Origin: Candidatus Binatia bacterium
GTDB lineage: Bacteria; Desulfobacterota; Binatia; UBA12015
Assembly: GCA_029248525.1 (NCBI GenBank)
Contig: JAQWJE010000052.1
Coordinates: forward strand, 83,865 to 147,864
Direction of reading: 5' to 3'
DNA: 64,000 bases
Shown here: piece by piece, positions 53,989-62,890 of the stretch
Position numbering within the stretch: the stretch's first letter is position 1
How the letters are laid out: each line of letters begins with the position of its first letter
The notes under the pieces: model-generated
Told to the model about the DNA's origin: nothing
Database searches by the model: none
What the model saw: the letters and a program-made list of their open reading frames with translations, nothing else
Program-made: the position numbers and the translations under genes

Positions 53989-55953
53989 ATGGACAAGCGC
54001 GCGCGTTTCTCGCTCGGCTATTTTCTCTGGATCTTCCTTCTCTTCTGGGTTCTCGAGGGTATTTTCTTTTCCGGGCCATCGGTTCGGGAGATGCCCTACA
54101 GCGATTTCCTGAAAGAGGTAGGTCAGGGGAAAGTCGCCACTGTCGTTCTGACAACTCAGACGATCTACGGAGAGATCCGAGCCCCCGACTTGAGCGACGA
54201 TTCGACGGCCGCAAGTGCGGATTCTCTGGCGGTCGAGGACAAGGCAACCCCATGGAGATTTTCGCCGAGTGCCATCGCCGGTTGGTTTGTTTCGGAAGAA
54301 GAGAAGGCGAAACAGGCCGAAGAGAACCGGGAAAGCGAGATTGATCGACAGTTCACGGTCACCAGGGTCGAGGACCCGGAACTCATTGAACTTCTCCAAA
54401 AGCATAAAGTTGAGTTTCGCGGGAAAATCGAGAATAATTTCCTGCGGAATTTATTCTTCGACTGGATTATCCCTTTCGGAATCCTCTTCCTGATCTGGAC
54501 CTTCATCATGAAGCGGATGGGACAGGGGGCCGGCGGGGTCATGAACGTCGGCAAGAGCAAGGCGAAAGTCTACGATCTTGACGATGAGAGCGGCATTCAT
54601 TTCAACGACCTTGCGGGCGTGGATGAAGCGATCGAAGAGGTCGAGGAAGTTGTTTCCTTCCTCAAGGAACCGGAAAAGTACCAGACCCTAGGCGCCAAAT
54701 TGCCCACCGGCGTATTGCTTGTCGGCCCTCCGGGGACCGGAAAGACGTTGCTGGCCAAGGCGGTTGCAGGCGAAGCCGGTGTGCCCTTTTTCAGCCTTTC
54801 CGGCTCGGATTTCGTCGAGATGTTCGTCGGCGTGGGCGCTTCGCGGGTCCGGGATTTGTTCAAGGACGCTACGGAGAAATCCCCATGCATCGTTTTTATC
54901 GACGAGCTCGATGCCATCGGCCGCGCCAGGGGCGGGCGCAATGCCTCTCCGATGGGAGGTTTTGACGAACGAGAAAATACCTTGAACCAGCTTTTGGTCG
55001 AGATGGACGGGTTCGACGGGCGAACGGGCGTGGTTATCATGGCCGCCACCAATCGACCCGAGGTGCTCGACCGGGCTCTTTTGCGCCCGGGACGCTTCGA
55101 TCGCCAGGTACTTGTCGATCGTCCGGACCGGGAGGGGCGTATCTCCATCTTTGAAATTCACGCCAAGGAATTGAAGGTTGACCCGAAAGTCGATTTCAAG
55201 CGCCTGGGTGCGCAGACTCCCGGATTTGTCGGCGCAGATATCGCGAATATTTGTAATGAAGCCGCTCTCCTGGGGTCCCGCAACGGCCACCAGACAATCC
55301 AGATGTCCGATTTTCAGGACGCGATCGAGCGCGTGATCGGGGGGCTGGAAAAAAAGGGCCGTCTGCTCAATGAACCGGAACGCCGCCGGGTGGCTTACCA
55401 TGAGACCGGCCATGCGCTGGTCGGGTATTTTACCCCCGGCGCGGATCCGGTCGAAAAGGTTTCGATTGTCCCCAGAGGCCGTGGGGCCTTGGGATATACC
55501 TTGCAGGCACCGACGGAAGACCGTTTTCTGATGACCAAGGATGAGCTTTTGGGGCGGATTCGAACGTTGCTCGCCGGCCGGGCCGCCGAGCAGACCGTTT
55601 TTGGTGATGTGTCCACAGGCGCGTCCGACGATTTGGAGAGGGCCAGTCAAATGGCTCGGAGCATGCTGACCGTCTACGGCATGTCCACGCGATTGCCGAA
55701 TCTGTCGCTGGTCGAATCGGGCGGAGAGAATTTTCTGGGTTTCGGACCGCAGCAGTCGGAGCACTCCAACGAAATTTCGCGGGTTCTCGGCGAGGAGCAT
55801 CTCGAGATTCTCAAATCTTGCTACGACTCGGCGCTGGTTTTGCTCCAGGAGCATCGGGAGCAATTGGAGGCTGTGGCGGCTCGGCTTCTTGCGCAGGAAA
55901 AGATAGATTCAACCGACCTGGCGGAACTTCTGGGGGATCGTCCGGAAGAATAG
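53989..55953 (+). CDS. ftsH: ATP-dependent zinc metalloprotease FtsH
   Basis: A 654-residue inner-membrane AAA+ protease that degrades membrane and regulatory proteins. Transmembrane helices lie at about residues 10-28 and 155-175. Walker A is GPPGTGKT (246-253), Walker B IVFIDELD (301-308), and the zinc site HETGH (471-475). The periplasmic part (about 30-150) is longer than usual and holds an acidic Ser/Ala/Asp-rich insert around 66-85. The C-terminus is short, without a long basic tail. No partner gene is adjacent. Confidence 0.97.
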   Translation: MDKRARFSLGYFLWIFLLFWVLEGIFFSGPSVREMPYSDFLKEVGQGKVATVVLTTQTIYGEIRAPDLSDDSTAASADSLAVEDKATPWRFSPSAIAGWFVSEEEKAKQAEENRESEIDRQFTVTRVEDPELIELLQKHKVEFRGKIENNFLRNLFFDWIIPFGILFLIWTFIMKRMGQGAGGVMNVGKSKAKVYDLDDESGIHFNDLAGVDEAIEEVEEVVSFLKEPEKYQTLGAKLPTGVLLVGPPGTGKTLLAKAVAGEAGVPFFSLSGSDFVEMFVGVGASRVRDLFKDATEKSPCIVFIDELDAIGRARGGRNASPMGGFDERENTLNQLLVEMDGFDGRTGVVIMAATNRPEVLDRALLRPGRFDRQVLVDRPDREGRISIFEIHAKELKVDPKVDFKRLGAQTPGFVGADIANICNEAALLGSRNGHQTIQMSDFQDAIERVIGGLEKKGRLLNEPERRRVAYHETGHALVGYFTPGADPVEKVSIVPRGRGALGYTLQAPTEDRFLMTKDELLGRIRTLLAGRAAEQTVFGDVSTGASDDLERASQMARSMLTVYGMSTRLPNLSLVESGGENFLGFGPQQSEHSNEISRVLGEEHLEILKSCYDSALVLLQEHREQLEAVAARLLAQEKIDSTDLAELLGDRPEE

Positions 55954-55973
55954 GCCAGGGTTGGGGGGGACGA

Positions 55974-56495
55974 TCAGTTCGTGGGGGGCCGCTTGGCGAG
56001 CTTCCTTTGCAGCGATCGACGGTGCAGGCCGAGACGGCGGGCGGCTTGGGAAATATTCCCGTCGCAGTCCGACAACACGCGCTGGATATGCTCCCATTCC
56101 GCTCGGGCGAGTGATGGCGCTGGCTCGGCCTCGGCTTCGCTCAAGGCGCCATCAAAGGCAGCCAGAACATCATCGGCGTCTGCTGGTTTGGGCAGGACGT
56201 TCTCGGCGCCGGATCGAATTGCATCAACTGCGGTCGCCATACTCCCGTATCCCGTCAGAAGCAGAATGCGCATCTCCGGGAAACGCTCGGCCAGAATGCG
56301 GATCAGATCGATTCCGGAGCTTTCCTGCAGGCGCAGGTCAACGACGGCACGGGAAGGCGTGCGTGACTCGGCGATCGCCAACGCCTCCGTCGCATTCTCC
56401 GCGCCTTCCGCAGCGAAGCCGCGGTCCACGAGGGCACGGACCAATCGGGTTCGCATTAAATGGTCGTCGTCCACAACGAGAAGGAATTCGCTCAT
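55974..56495 (-). CDS. RegA/PrrA/ActR-type response regulator
   Basis: A 173-residue two-domain regulator. The receiver domain has Asp53 (VVDLRL) as phosphoacceptor, acidic Asp9/Asp10, Thr81 and Lys103. The C-terminal Fis-type HTH reads HIQRVLSDCDGNISQAARRL and LHRRSLQRKLAKRPP, very close to the strongly conserved RegA recognition helix. RegA proteins switch photosynthetic, respiratory and carbon-fixation genes with redox state. The start overlaps the kinase stop by ATGA. At 173 residues it matches family length. Confidence 0.92.
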   Translation of the reverse strand: MSEFLLVVDDDHLMRTRLVRALVDRGFAAEGAENATEALAIAESRTPSRAVVDLRLQESSGIDLIRILAERFPEMRILLLTGYGSMATAVDAIRSGAENVLPKPADADDVLAAFDGALSEAEAEPAPSLARAEWEHIQRVLSDCDGNISQAARRLGLHRRSLQRKLAKRPPTN

Positions 56496-57832
56496 TGGGG
56501 AATCACCTCGATCGCTTCGACGGGGAGATGCATGGTGGTGCTGGTGCCTTTCCCCAAGCTGGATCGGATCTCGAGAGACCCGCCAATTCGCTCAACTACC
56601 GAGCGCGCGAGAAACAACCCCAGTCCCATTCCTTCGCCGTTCGGTCGTGTGGTGAAGAACGGCTCGCTCGCTCGTTGCGCGACGTCCTCCGTCATTCCGC
56701 AGCCCTGATCCTGAATTTCAATGCTGATTTGATCGGCGTCGCGAAGGCATTCGATCCTGATTTCGGAACCGTCCAGCGATGCTTGCAGTGAGTTGCGAGT
56801 CACGCTTCGCAGGGCCTGCCCGATGGCTTCGCGCGGGAGGCGGACCTGACTGGCTGAAACCCGATCGGTCATCTGGATTTGGATCCGAGGGATTTCGGGG
56901 ATTTCGATCAGCGCGGTCTCGAGCAGCTCTTTGACCGTGCAGCTGTCGAGGCGTCCGCTGATGGGATCCTCGCTGCGCGCGCTCAGTCGCGCAAGGATGG
57001 TTCGGCATCTCTCGACTTCATCCCGAATCAAATGCGAGTCTTCCAGAGGGCCTGTTTCGTCGGGCCGATCTGCCAGGCCCCGCTGGAGTTCTTTTGCGGC
57101 GATCGCAATCGTGGAAAGAGGCGTCGCCAGCTCATGGGCTGCTCCTGCCGCGAGAGTCGTCAGAGCGGCCAGTCGGTCTGCGCGCGCGGCAGCATCCCGG
57201 GCGGCGGCGAGCTGCGCACTGCGACTCTGGAGAATCTTTTGAATACGATTGCCGAAGTAGGCAATGAAACCGGCTCCGAGCGTCAATGCGAGCCACATCC
57301 CTTGCAGGTGAAGGCTGCCTGCCATCGCCATATGGTGTCCGTGGGAGGGCGAAGCGAGGAACAAAAACGCAAAGCAGATGGTGGTGAATGCGACCAGGGC
57401 CCATACCCATGCGGGGCGCAGAATAATCGTCGCCAGTGCGACGTTCACAAGATAGAGCGTCGAAAACGGGTTGGCGGGGCCTCCGCTCAGGGCCAGCAAG
57501 CCCGTCAAGACAAGGATATCCGTGGCCATGACGGCCGCGATCTGGGGTGACCCCGTCGGTCGAGCGGCTTTCTTCCATTTCTGGAGCACCAGGTTGGTTG
57601 CCGCACCCAGCGCAACGACGCCGAGCAGGCTGGCAGTCGGAAGTGGCATGTCGAGGATCCACGCGGCGATCATGATGCTGATCGCCTGACCAGCGGCTGC
57701 TGCCCAGCGAAGCCGGACGAGCCACGAGAGATCCAGATCTCGTTGACCGGTTTCCGTGTTGGGTGGGACCTCCATCATGGGGTGAGTATGGCCAATCCTG
57801 ACGCCGAGCTCTAGCCCGACTTTTGCCCGCAT
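56492..57832 (-). CDS. RegB/PrrB-type redox-sensing histidine kinase
   Basis: A 446-residue membrane kinase with about six transmembrane helices. The quinone-binding motif GGPANPF is at 117-123. The phosphoacceptor is His233 in AAGAAHELATPLSTI, and Cys276 (EVERCRTIL), 43 residues later, is at the position of the redox-active Cys of RegB. The ATPase domain has SVTRNSLQAS (N box), DQGCGM and GEGMGLGLFLARSVV. It should sense the quinone pool and phosphorylate the coupled RegA-like protein. Starts at 57778 or 57775 are also possible; the longest form overlaps the upstream tlpA-like gene by 22 bases. Confidence 0.9.
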   Translation of the reverse strand: MRAKVGLELGVRIGHTHPMMEVPPNTETGQRDLDLSWLVRLRWAAAAGQAISIMIAAWILDMPLPTASLLGVVALGAATNLVLQKWKKAARPTGSPQIAAVMATDILVLTGLLALSGGPANPFSTLYLVNVALATIILRPAWVWALVAFTTICFAFLFLASPSHGHHMAMAGSLHLQGMWLALTLGAGFIAYFGNRIQKILQSRSAQLAAARDAAARADRLAALTTLAAGAAHELATPLSTIAIAAKELQRGLADRPDETGPLEDSHLIRDEVERCRTILARLSARSEDPISGRLDSCTVKELLETALIEIPEIPRIQIQMTDRVSASQVRLPREAIGQALRSVTRNSLQASLDGSEIRIECLRDADQISIEIQDQGCGMTEDVAQRASEPFFTTRPNGEGMGLGLFLARSVVERIGGSLEIRSSLGKGTSTTMHLPVEAIEVIPQ

Positions 57833-58374
57833 TGTCGGGCATGCGCCAGAAACGCCTCGAGCTCTGCTGCGTCCGAACCCTCATGTCTGGCGAGCACGCG
57901 CCCTCCGGCATCGAGCAGGACCGCGGCCGGCAGGGCACGAATATCGAGGGCTGCGAACGTTTTCGAGGGATTGGCCTGCCACCCGCGCAGGGCGCGCCCG
58001 GGCAATGCTTCCTCGAGCCAGGCTCGTGCATCCTCGCGGTCATGGTCCACCGACAATCCGATCACAGCCAGATCAGGAGCCTGATTCGTCGCCGCCAGAT
58101 CGTTGGCCGCAATGAGATTGGTCCGGCACGCGCTGCACCAGGTAGCCCAGACATCGATCAGGACGGGCTGCCCGCGCAGCGTTTTCAAACTGATTTCGTC
58201 ACCGTCCAGGGTATGGGCCTCCAGCTCTACCGGCGCAGCCTCGAGGTTTGCCTGACAAAGCATCTCGGCATGGGCGGGCAGGGGGGCTCGCAGGCCGATC
58301 ACGAGCCCGATCGTGAGGAGGATCGCCTTCGCCCCGGAGACCGCCCTCGGTCCCGTTGTCCTCAGAACTTCCAC
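57811..58374 (-). CDS. TlpA/ResA-like periplasmic thioredoxin
   Basis: A 187-residue protein with a signal peptide or anchor ending near AHA-EM (residue 37). The thioredoxin fold follows: LRGQPVLIDVWATWCSACRTN with the redox pair Cys80/Cys83, LAVIGLSVDHD, and a cis-Pro in IRALPAAVLLD. TlpA/ResA proteins keep cysteines of cytochrome c or cytochrome oxidase assembly factors reduced. It lies between an outer-membrane protein gene and the RegB/RegA pair, in the position where a SenC/Sco gene is often found in other bacteria. Confidence 0.88.
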   Translation of the reverse strand: MEVLRTTGPRAVSGAKAILLTIGLVIGLRAPLPAHAEMLCQANLEAAPVELEAHTLDGDEISLKTLRGQPVLIDVWATWCSACRTNLIAANDLAATNQAPDLAVIGLSVDHDREDARAWLEEALPGRALRGWQANPSKTFAALDIRALPAAVLLDAGGRVLARHEGSDAAELEAFLAHARQCGQKSG

Positions 58375-59390
58375 GAAACGGCTAACCTCATGCGCCAGTC
58401 CGGGACGATCTGCAATGACGTCTCGTGACGATAAACCGGGATTTCTCCCAGGATTTCCAGCCCGAGTTGGCTGCCCAGCCGCCCGATAAGTCCGGGGCCG
58501 GCATATAGGTAGGTGAAAGCGGTATCGGTGAGCTTGCGCCCGGCTTGCTCGTCCTGCCCTTTTGAATCGCCGCCGAATATTGCCTGCAGCGCCACGGCGC
58601 CGTCATTTTCCAGCCACAGGTAATAGCCGAGACTGGTTCCGAACGAGAGTTCGTTGGCAAACCGGTACTGGTACGCACCCTTGGTGTAGAGAGTGTACTG
58701 GAAATCGGCGGATCCGAGGAATCGATCCCAGGTGCCGAAGAGTTCGGCTCCAATGATTCCGTTGACGTTGCCGGTACCGAAAGCGAGATCGTGACCGTGG
58801 ATGCCGCTGGCATTTTCGGGGTCCTCGGAGTGTTGGGTGCCTGCATGGCTGGGCCGCTCGAAAGAGAATTCTTCCTCGGCCTCGTCGCCCTCGAGTTCCT
58901 CGGCGAGGAAGCGCGTGTTGCCGCTCGGGACCGTGATTCCTCCGAAACCGGAGAGACGAAACAGCCCTCGTTCGTTTTGCAGGGAGACCGCCCGGATACG
59001 GCCCAGCAGCGAGATGTCGCCCAAGCCGGTTCTGGATTGTTCCTGAATGCCCCCATCGAAGCGACGCCGCCATTTTCGATGGAGGATCGGGATGGCAATT
59101 TGTGCATCGACCCAGTCGGCAAAGCGCCAACCGGCAACCACCTGCGTAATCGAGCTGTCGAGGAATTCGCCGGCCGGATTGGGAGCTTTTTCGCTTTCAT
59201 CCATGAGCGTTCCGAAACGCGTAAATTGCTCCGATACGGCGATCCGGGGGCCGAGGCGGAGCTCGCCGAGTTCTTCGATGGTGTAGACCGCGCAAACATC
59301 GCAGGCGAGGCTTGCGGTCGTTCCGAAAGCCGCGAGCAAGGCGAACGCTCCAACAAGCACCTTCGCCGGAAAAAACCTCTGATTCAGCAC
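58362..59390 (-). CDS. Outer-membrane beta-barrel-like protein
   Basis: A 342-residue protein with a signal peptide ending around ASLA-CD. The mature N-terminus starts with CDVCAVY, a CxxC pair. The rest alternates polar and hydrophobic residues in many amphipathic strands (VVAGWRFADWVDAQIAIPI, FRLSGFGGITVPSG, LSFGTSLGYYLWL) and ends WRMRLAVSWKF with a terminal Phe, as expected for a barrel. An acidic/His-rich loop lies at about 165-200. Function is unknown; it heads the operon with the TlpA-like protein and RegB/RegA, so envelope redox or metal handling is plausible. Confidence 0.7.
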   Translation of the reverse strand: MLNQRFFPAKVLVGAFALLAAFGTTASLACDVCAVYTIEELGELRLGPRIAVSEQFTRFGTLMDESEKAPNPAGEFLDSSITQVVAGWRFADWVDAQIAIPILHRKWRRRFDGGIQEQSRTGLGDISLLGRIRAVSLQNERGLFRLSGFGGITVPSGNTRFLAEELEGDEAEEEFSFERPSHAGTQHSEDPENASGIHGHDLAFGTGNVNGIIGAELFGTWDRFLGSADFQYTLYTKGAYQYRFANELSFGTSLGYYLWLENDGAVALQAIFGGDSKGQDEQAGRKLTDTAFTYLYAGPGLIGRLGSQLGLEILGEIPVYRHETSLQIVPDWRMRLAVSWKF

Positions 59391-59457
59391 ATTTAAAGCC
59401 TAGCAGGCACTTCCCAAAGGGCGATGTGGCAACTCGTCGCAGGCGGCACTCCCGCGA

Positions 59458-60528
59458 TTGGACAGGGCGCCTCCGAGGTGGCACGATCCCCACAGTTTGT
59501 CTGCTGCTCCCAGTCTTCCTCTCCGTGCTCGTCTGACCGCGTTTGCAGGGTTGCTCATTGGCGCGGGAACCCTCTCGGGTTTGCTGGTCTGGCAAGGCGT
59601 TCCGGAGGTCGGAGGCGCCCTCGCTGCGGCGGGTTGGGGCCTTCTCGTGGTCGCTCTCTACCACGTTTTTCCGCTCTTGCTCGACGCCTCCGGTTGGTGG
59701 CGACTTCTGCCGGCTGCAGAAAGGCCACAGCTGCGGCGGGTTCTGCTGGATCGTTGGATCGGTGAGTCGGTCAATACGCTTCTGCCGGTGATGCAGATTG
59801 GCGGGCCCGTGGTTCGGGCGCGGTTGTTGATGCGGGACGGGGTCGCTGGCCCTTTGGCCGGCGCCAGTGTGGTGGTCGACGTCACTCTTTTGGTGATCAG
59901 TCAGATCGTATTCACGATTTTGGGGATTCTGCTGCTCGTCCTCATTCTCGGCGGCGCCGGGCTGGTCGGGCCGGCATTGGCTGGAGTTGGCGTGATGGGC
60001 GCGGCGATTGGATTGTTCATCCTCCTTCAGCGACGAGGGCTTTTTGGCAAGATCACACATCCTCTGGCGAAATTCGCCGGTAGTTCGGCGCTCGCATCAG
60101 CGGCCGATGGGGCGGCAAGCCTCGACCAGAAAATCCTTGGATTATATAAGGATCATGCCGCTCTGCGAAGTTCGTTCCTCTTTCACCTCTGCGGCTGGAT
60201 TGTCGGGACCGGAGAGGTCTGGCTGGCGTTATATTTCCTTGACCATCCCGTGCCCCTCGTGACGGCCATGCTGCTCGAGGCCCTGGGGCAGGCCGTTCGG
60301 GCGGGTGCCTTTGTTGTCCCCGGTGCCTTGGGTGTCCAGGAAGGCGCATTCCTGCTGCTCGGTCGCACCTTGGGCATTCCACCGGAAACGGCTCTGGCAC
60401 TATCTCTGAGCAAACGCTGTCGCGAACTGTTATTCGGTGTACCGGGTCTGGTCGTCTGGCAACTCTCGGAAGCCAACAGTTTTCTGGGGCAATTCAGACG
60501 AAACTTCACCAGATCAGATGAGGAATGA
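59458..60528 (+). CDS. hpnL: Flippase-like membrane protein, HpnL type
   Basis: A protein of about 356 residues with eight or so membrane helices, of the lysylphosphatidylglycerol synthase/UPF0104 group. The C-terminal segment GALGVQEGAFLLLGRTLGIP followed by SLSKRCRELLFGVPGLVVWQ fits the hopanoid-associated HpnL subgroup, and the SVNTLLPVMQIGGPVVRARLL stretch is also typical. Proposed to help move or arrange hopanoids or other lipids in the envelope. The start is uncertain (TTG at 59458 or 59497). It lies 26 kb from the main hopanoid operon, and its stop overlaps the sulfotransferase start by ATGA. Confidence 0.75.
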   Translation: MDRAPPRWHDPHSLSAAPSLPLRARLTAFAGLLIGAGTLSGLLVWQGVPEVGGALAAAGWGLLVVALYHVFPLLLDASGWWRLLPAAERPQLRRVLLDRWIGESVNTLLPVMQIGGPVVRARLLMRDGVAGPLAGASVVVDVTLLVISQIVFTILGILLLVLILGGAGLVGPALAGVGVMGAAIGLFILLQRRGLFGKITHPLAKFAGSSALASAADGAASLDQKILGLYKDHAALRSSFLFHLCGWIVGTGEVWLALYFLDHPVPLVTAMLLEALGQAVRAGAFVVPGALGVQEGAFLLLGRTLGIPPETALALSLSKRCRELLFGVPGLVVWQLSEANSFLGQFRRNFTRSDEE

Positions 60529-61739
60529 CGAGGCCAGGTGCCCCTATGCTCGTAAATGCGCTGAATCGAGGCGGCCGTGCGGTAAAGCCTCTCCTGAGTC
60601 TGGACGCTGATACTCTGATCGCGGCTGCCAAACGCAAGACTCGGCTCGAAGACCTCGGGGATCCGGGCTTCCGTGAGCCATTGGATCGGTTGGTCGGTTC
60701 GCTCGACCGGGAAGCGCATTTGAGTTTGTTTGGTCGGATCGCCGCACGCAAGGATCTGGGCCGACTTCTCGCCAGCCGCCTCCGGATGGTGGACGACAGG
60801 CGGCTCCATCCCCAGATTGCCGACGAAGAGGTTCGTCGACCGCTGATTATCACGGGTTTTCCGCGGACCGGCACAACGATCCTCCACGCCATTCTCGCGC
60901 AGGACCCCAGGCATCGAGTGCCCTTGACCTGGGAAACGATGTACCCGTCGCCGCCTCCGCGGCGGGTCAATTACCATCGCGATCGACGCATCGGGATTTC
61001 GGCAGGTCAGCTTTCCTTGATGAATCGGCTATCGCCGGATTTCAAACGGATCCATCCGATCGGAGCACAATTGCCGCAGGAGTGTCTCGTCCTGTCGAGT
61101 ATCGGGTTCGAAAGCTATCAGTTCCAGACGATGTACAATGTGCCATCTTATCAGAAATGGCTCGATGAACAGGATCTGCGGCGCTCGTACGAGGGACATA
61201 AATTCTTTCTGCAGAATCTGCAGTGGCGTTGTCCGGGAGACCGTTGGGTCCTCAAGGCCCCGGCACATGTTTTTGGCTTCGATGCGCTGTTCGCCACGTA
61301 CCCCGATGCTGGCGTGGTCATGACACATCGGGCCCCGGGCGAGGTGATCGGTTCCTTGTGCAGCCTGACCGCTGTCTTGCGGGGTGCCTTCAGTGAGCAG
61401 GTCGATCGGCTTGGTGTAGGTCGCGAGATGACCGAACGCTTTGCCGAGGGCATGCGCCTGGCGCTGGAGGCCCGAGATTCCGGGCGCGTGCCGGCGGATC
61501 GGTTTCTCGATGTCGACTATCGCGAACTGGTGCGGGATCCACTGGCCGCCGTGCGGAAAATTTATACCCATTTCGGTATCGACTGGTGTCCTGAAGCCGC
61601 GGAACGCATGACCGAGTTTCTCGCGCGAAACCCCAAGGACAAACATGGGAAGCACAGCTACGCGTTGGAGCAATTTGGATTGGATCGCGAGCAAGAGGAA
61701 GAACGCTACCGCAGTTATGCGGAGCGCTTCGACCTCTGA
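60525..61739 (+). CDS. Sulfotransferase family protein
   Basis: A 404-residue cytoplasmic enzyme. The PAPS 5'-phosphosulfate loop is GFPRTGTT (111-118), and the 3'-phosphate site is around MTHRAPGEVIGS, as in Sulfotransfer_3 proteins of bacteria and eukaryotes. It would move sulfate from PAPS to a hydroxyl of a lipid, sterol or sugar; the acceptor is unknown. It is coupled to the HpnL-like gene by ATGA, so a membrane lipid acceptor is a reasonable guess. An ABC-2 permease follows 17 bases later. Confidence 0.88.
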   Translation: MTRPGAPMLVNALNRGGRAVKPLLSLDADTLIAAAKRKTRLEDLGDPGFREPLDRLVGSLDREAHLSLFGRIAARKDLGRLLASRLRMVDDRRLHPQIADEEVRRPLIITGFPRTGTTILHAILAQDPRHRVPLTWETMYPSPPPRRVNYHRDRRIGISAGQLSLMNRLSPDFKRIHPIGAQLPQECLVLSSIGFESYQFQTMYNVPSYQKWLDEQDLRRSYEGHKFFLQNLQWRCPGDRWVLKAPAHVFGFDALFATYPDAGVVMTHRAPGEVIGSLCSLTAVLRGAFSEQVDRLGVGREMTERFAEGMRLALEARDSGRVPADRFLDVDYRELVRDPLAAVRKIYTHFGIDWCPEAAERMTEFLARNPKDKHGKHSYALEQFGLDREQEEERYRSYAERFDL

Positions 61740-61756
61740 ACTTCCGGCCGAGGCCC

Positions 61757-62854
61757 ATGTTTACCGTTTTCGTCAACGAGATCCGCATGCTGCTGAGAGA
61801 CCGGTGGGGATTTGTCTTCATGATGCTGGCGCCGATCGTGGTGGCCACGCTGATCACCGGTGCTCGCTACGGGACGACGGAAAACCCGAAGGTTCTGATC
61901 CCCGTCGTGGATGAAGACCACGGGAGCGCTGCTGCGTTGATTGTGGAGTTGCTCGGAGCTCACGCCGACCCTCAGATCATGAGCCGTGAGCGCGCCGAGG
62001 CGCTCGTTGCGGTGGAGAATCGCGCTCCCGCGGCTTTGGTTCTGCCGGCCGGTTTTTCCGATCGACGCGAGGCAGGGTGGTCCAGTCAGGTGGAATTATT
62101 GACCGACCCGGCGAACGCGCGCGGGGTCGCTACGGTGCGGACGTTGCTTCTTCTGGTGGAAAAAGATGCCGCCGCACTAGAGGATCCGTTTGCTCAGGAA
62201 ATGGTCGAGATGCGGGAGATCAATCTGACCGGGGACCGGCTCGAGCGGAAGTCCTATGAGCAGAATTTACCGGGCTTCGGGCTGATGTTTATTCTGATCG
62301 CAGTGGTGGTGACGACTGCGACCGGTTTTCATGCGGAGCGGACGCAAGGGACAATGGAGCGGCTTCTGGTGGCGCCGGCGGGGTTCAGCAGGATTATTCT
62401 GGCCAAGCTCGGGGTGCGTTGGTTGCTGGGGATGGTCCAACTATTCGCTCTGCTTGCATGGGGGCATCTGGTTTTCGGGATCTCGCTCGGGCCCTCGACG
62501 TTGACCCTGTTTCTCGTCTGTTTACTGGTGGCGATGCCGTCGGCGGGGTTGGGATTGGTGGTGGCGGGTGTAGCCGGCTCCCGGGAATCAGCTCTTCCCC
62601 TGGCGCTGTTTTCCGTCATTACCTTTGGCGCGATCGGGGGATTATGGTGGCCGCTCTATATCGAGCCCCCCTGGATGCAGTCGATCGCGCCTGCATTTTT
62701 CACGACCTGGGCGATGTGGGCGATGACCGATATCGTCTTGCGCGATCGTTCGCTCTTCGAAATGCAGGCGACTCTTTTGGGGCTGCTTGCCCAAGGAACT
62801 TTCCTGATCACGCTCGGGCTGGTTCTTTTTCGCTCACGCCACAGTCGTCGATGA
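61757..62854 (+). CDS. ABC-2 type transporter permease
   Basis: A 365-residue integral membrane protein of the ABC-2/YhfR-like group: an N-terminal helix (FMMLAPIVVATLI), a periplasmic domain of about 150 residues, then five or six C-terminal helices. GFHAERTQGTMERLLVAPAGF is the conserved segment that couples to the ATPase in this family, and the helix after it leads into GMVQLFALLAWGHLVFG. No ATP-binding gene lies in the window. It follows the sulfotransferase gene and may export its product. Substrate unknown. Confidence 0.85.
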   Translation: MFTVFVNEIRMLLRDRWGFVFMMLAPIVVATLITGARYGTTENPKVLIPVVDEDHGSAAALIVELLGAHADPQIMSRERAEALVAVENRAPAALVLPAGFSDRREAGWSSQVELLTDPANARGVATVRTLLLLVEKDAAALEDPFAQEMVEMREINLTGDRLERKSYEQNLPGFGLMFILIAVVVTTATGFHAERTQGTMERLLVAPAGFSRIILAKLGVRWLLGMVQLFALLAWGHLVFGISLGPSTLTLFLVCLLVAMPSAGLGLVVAGVAGSRESALPLALFSVITFGAIGGLWWPLYIEPPWMQSIAPAFFTTWAMWAMTDIVLRDRSLFEMQATLLGLLAQGTFLITLGLVLFRSRHSRR

Positions 62855-62890
62855 AGGTTTTCCTCGCAATCTTCAGCAGAGAAACCTAGC

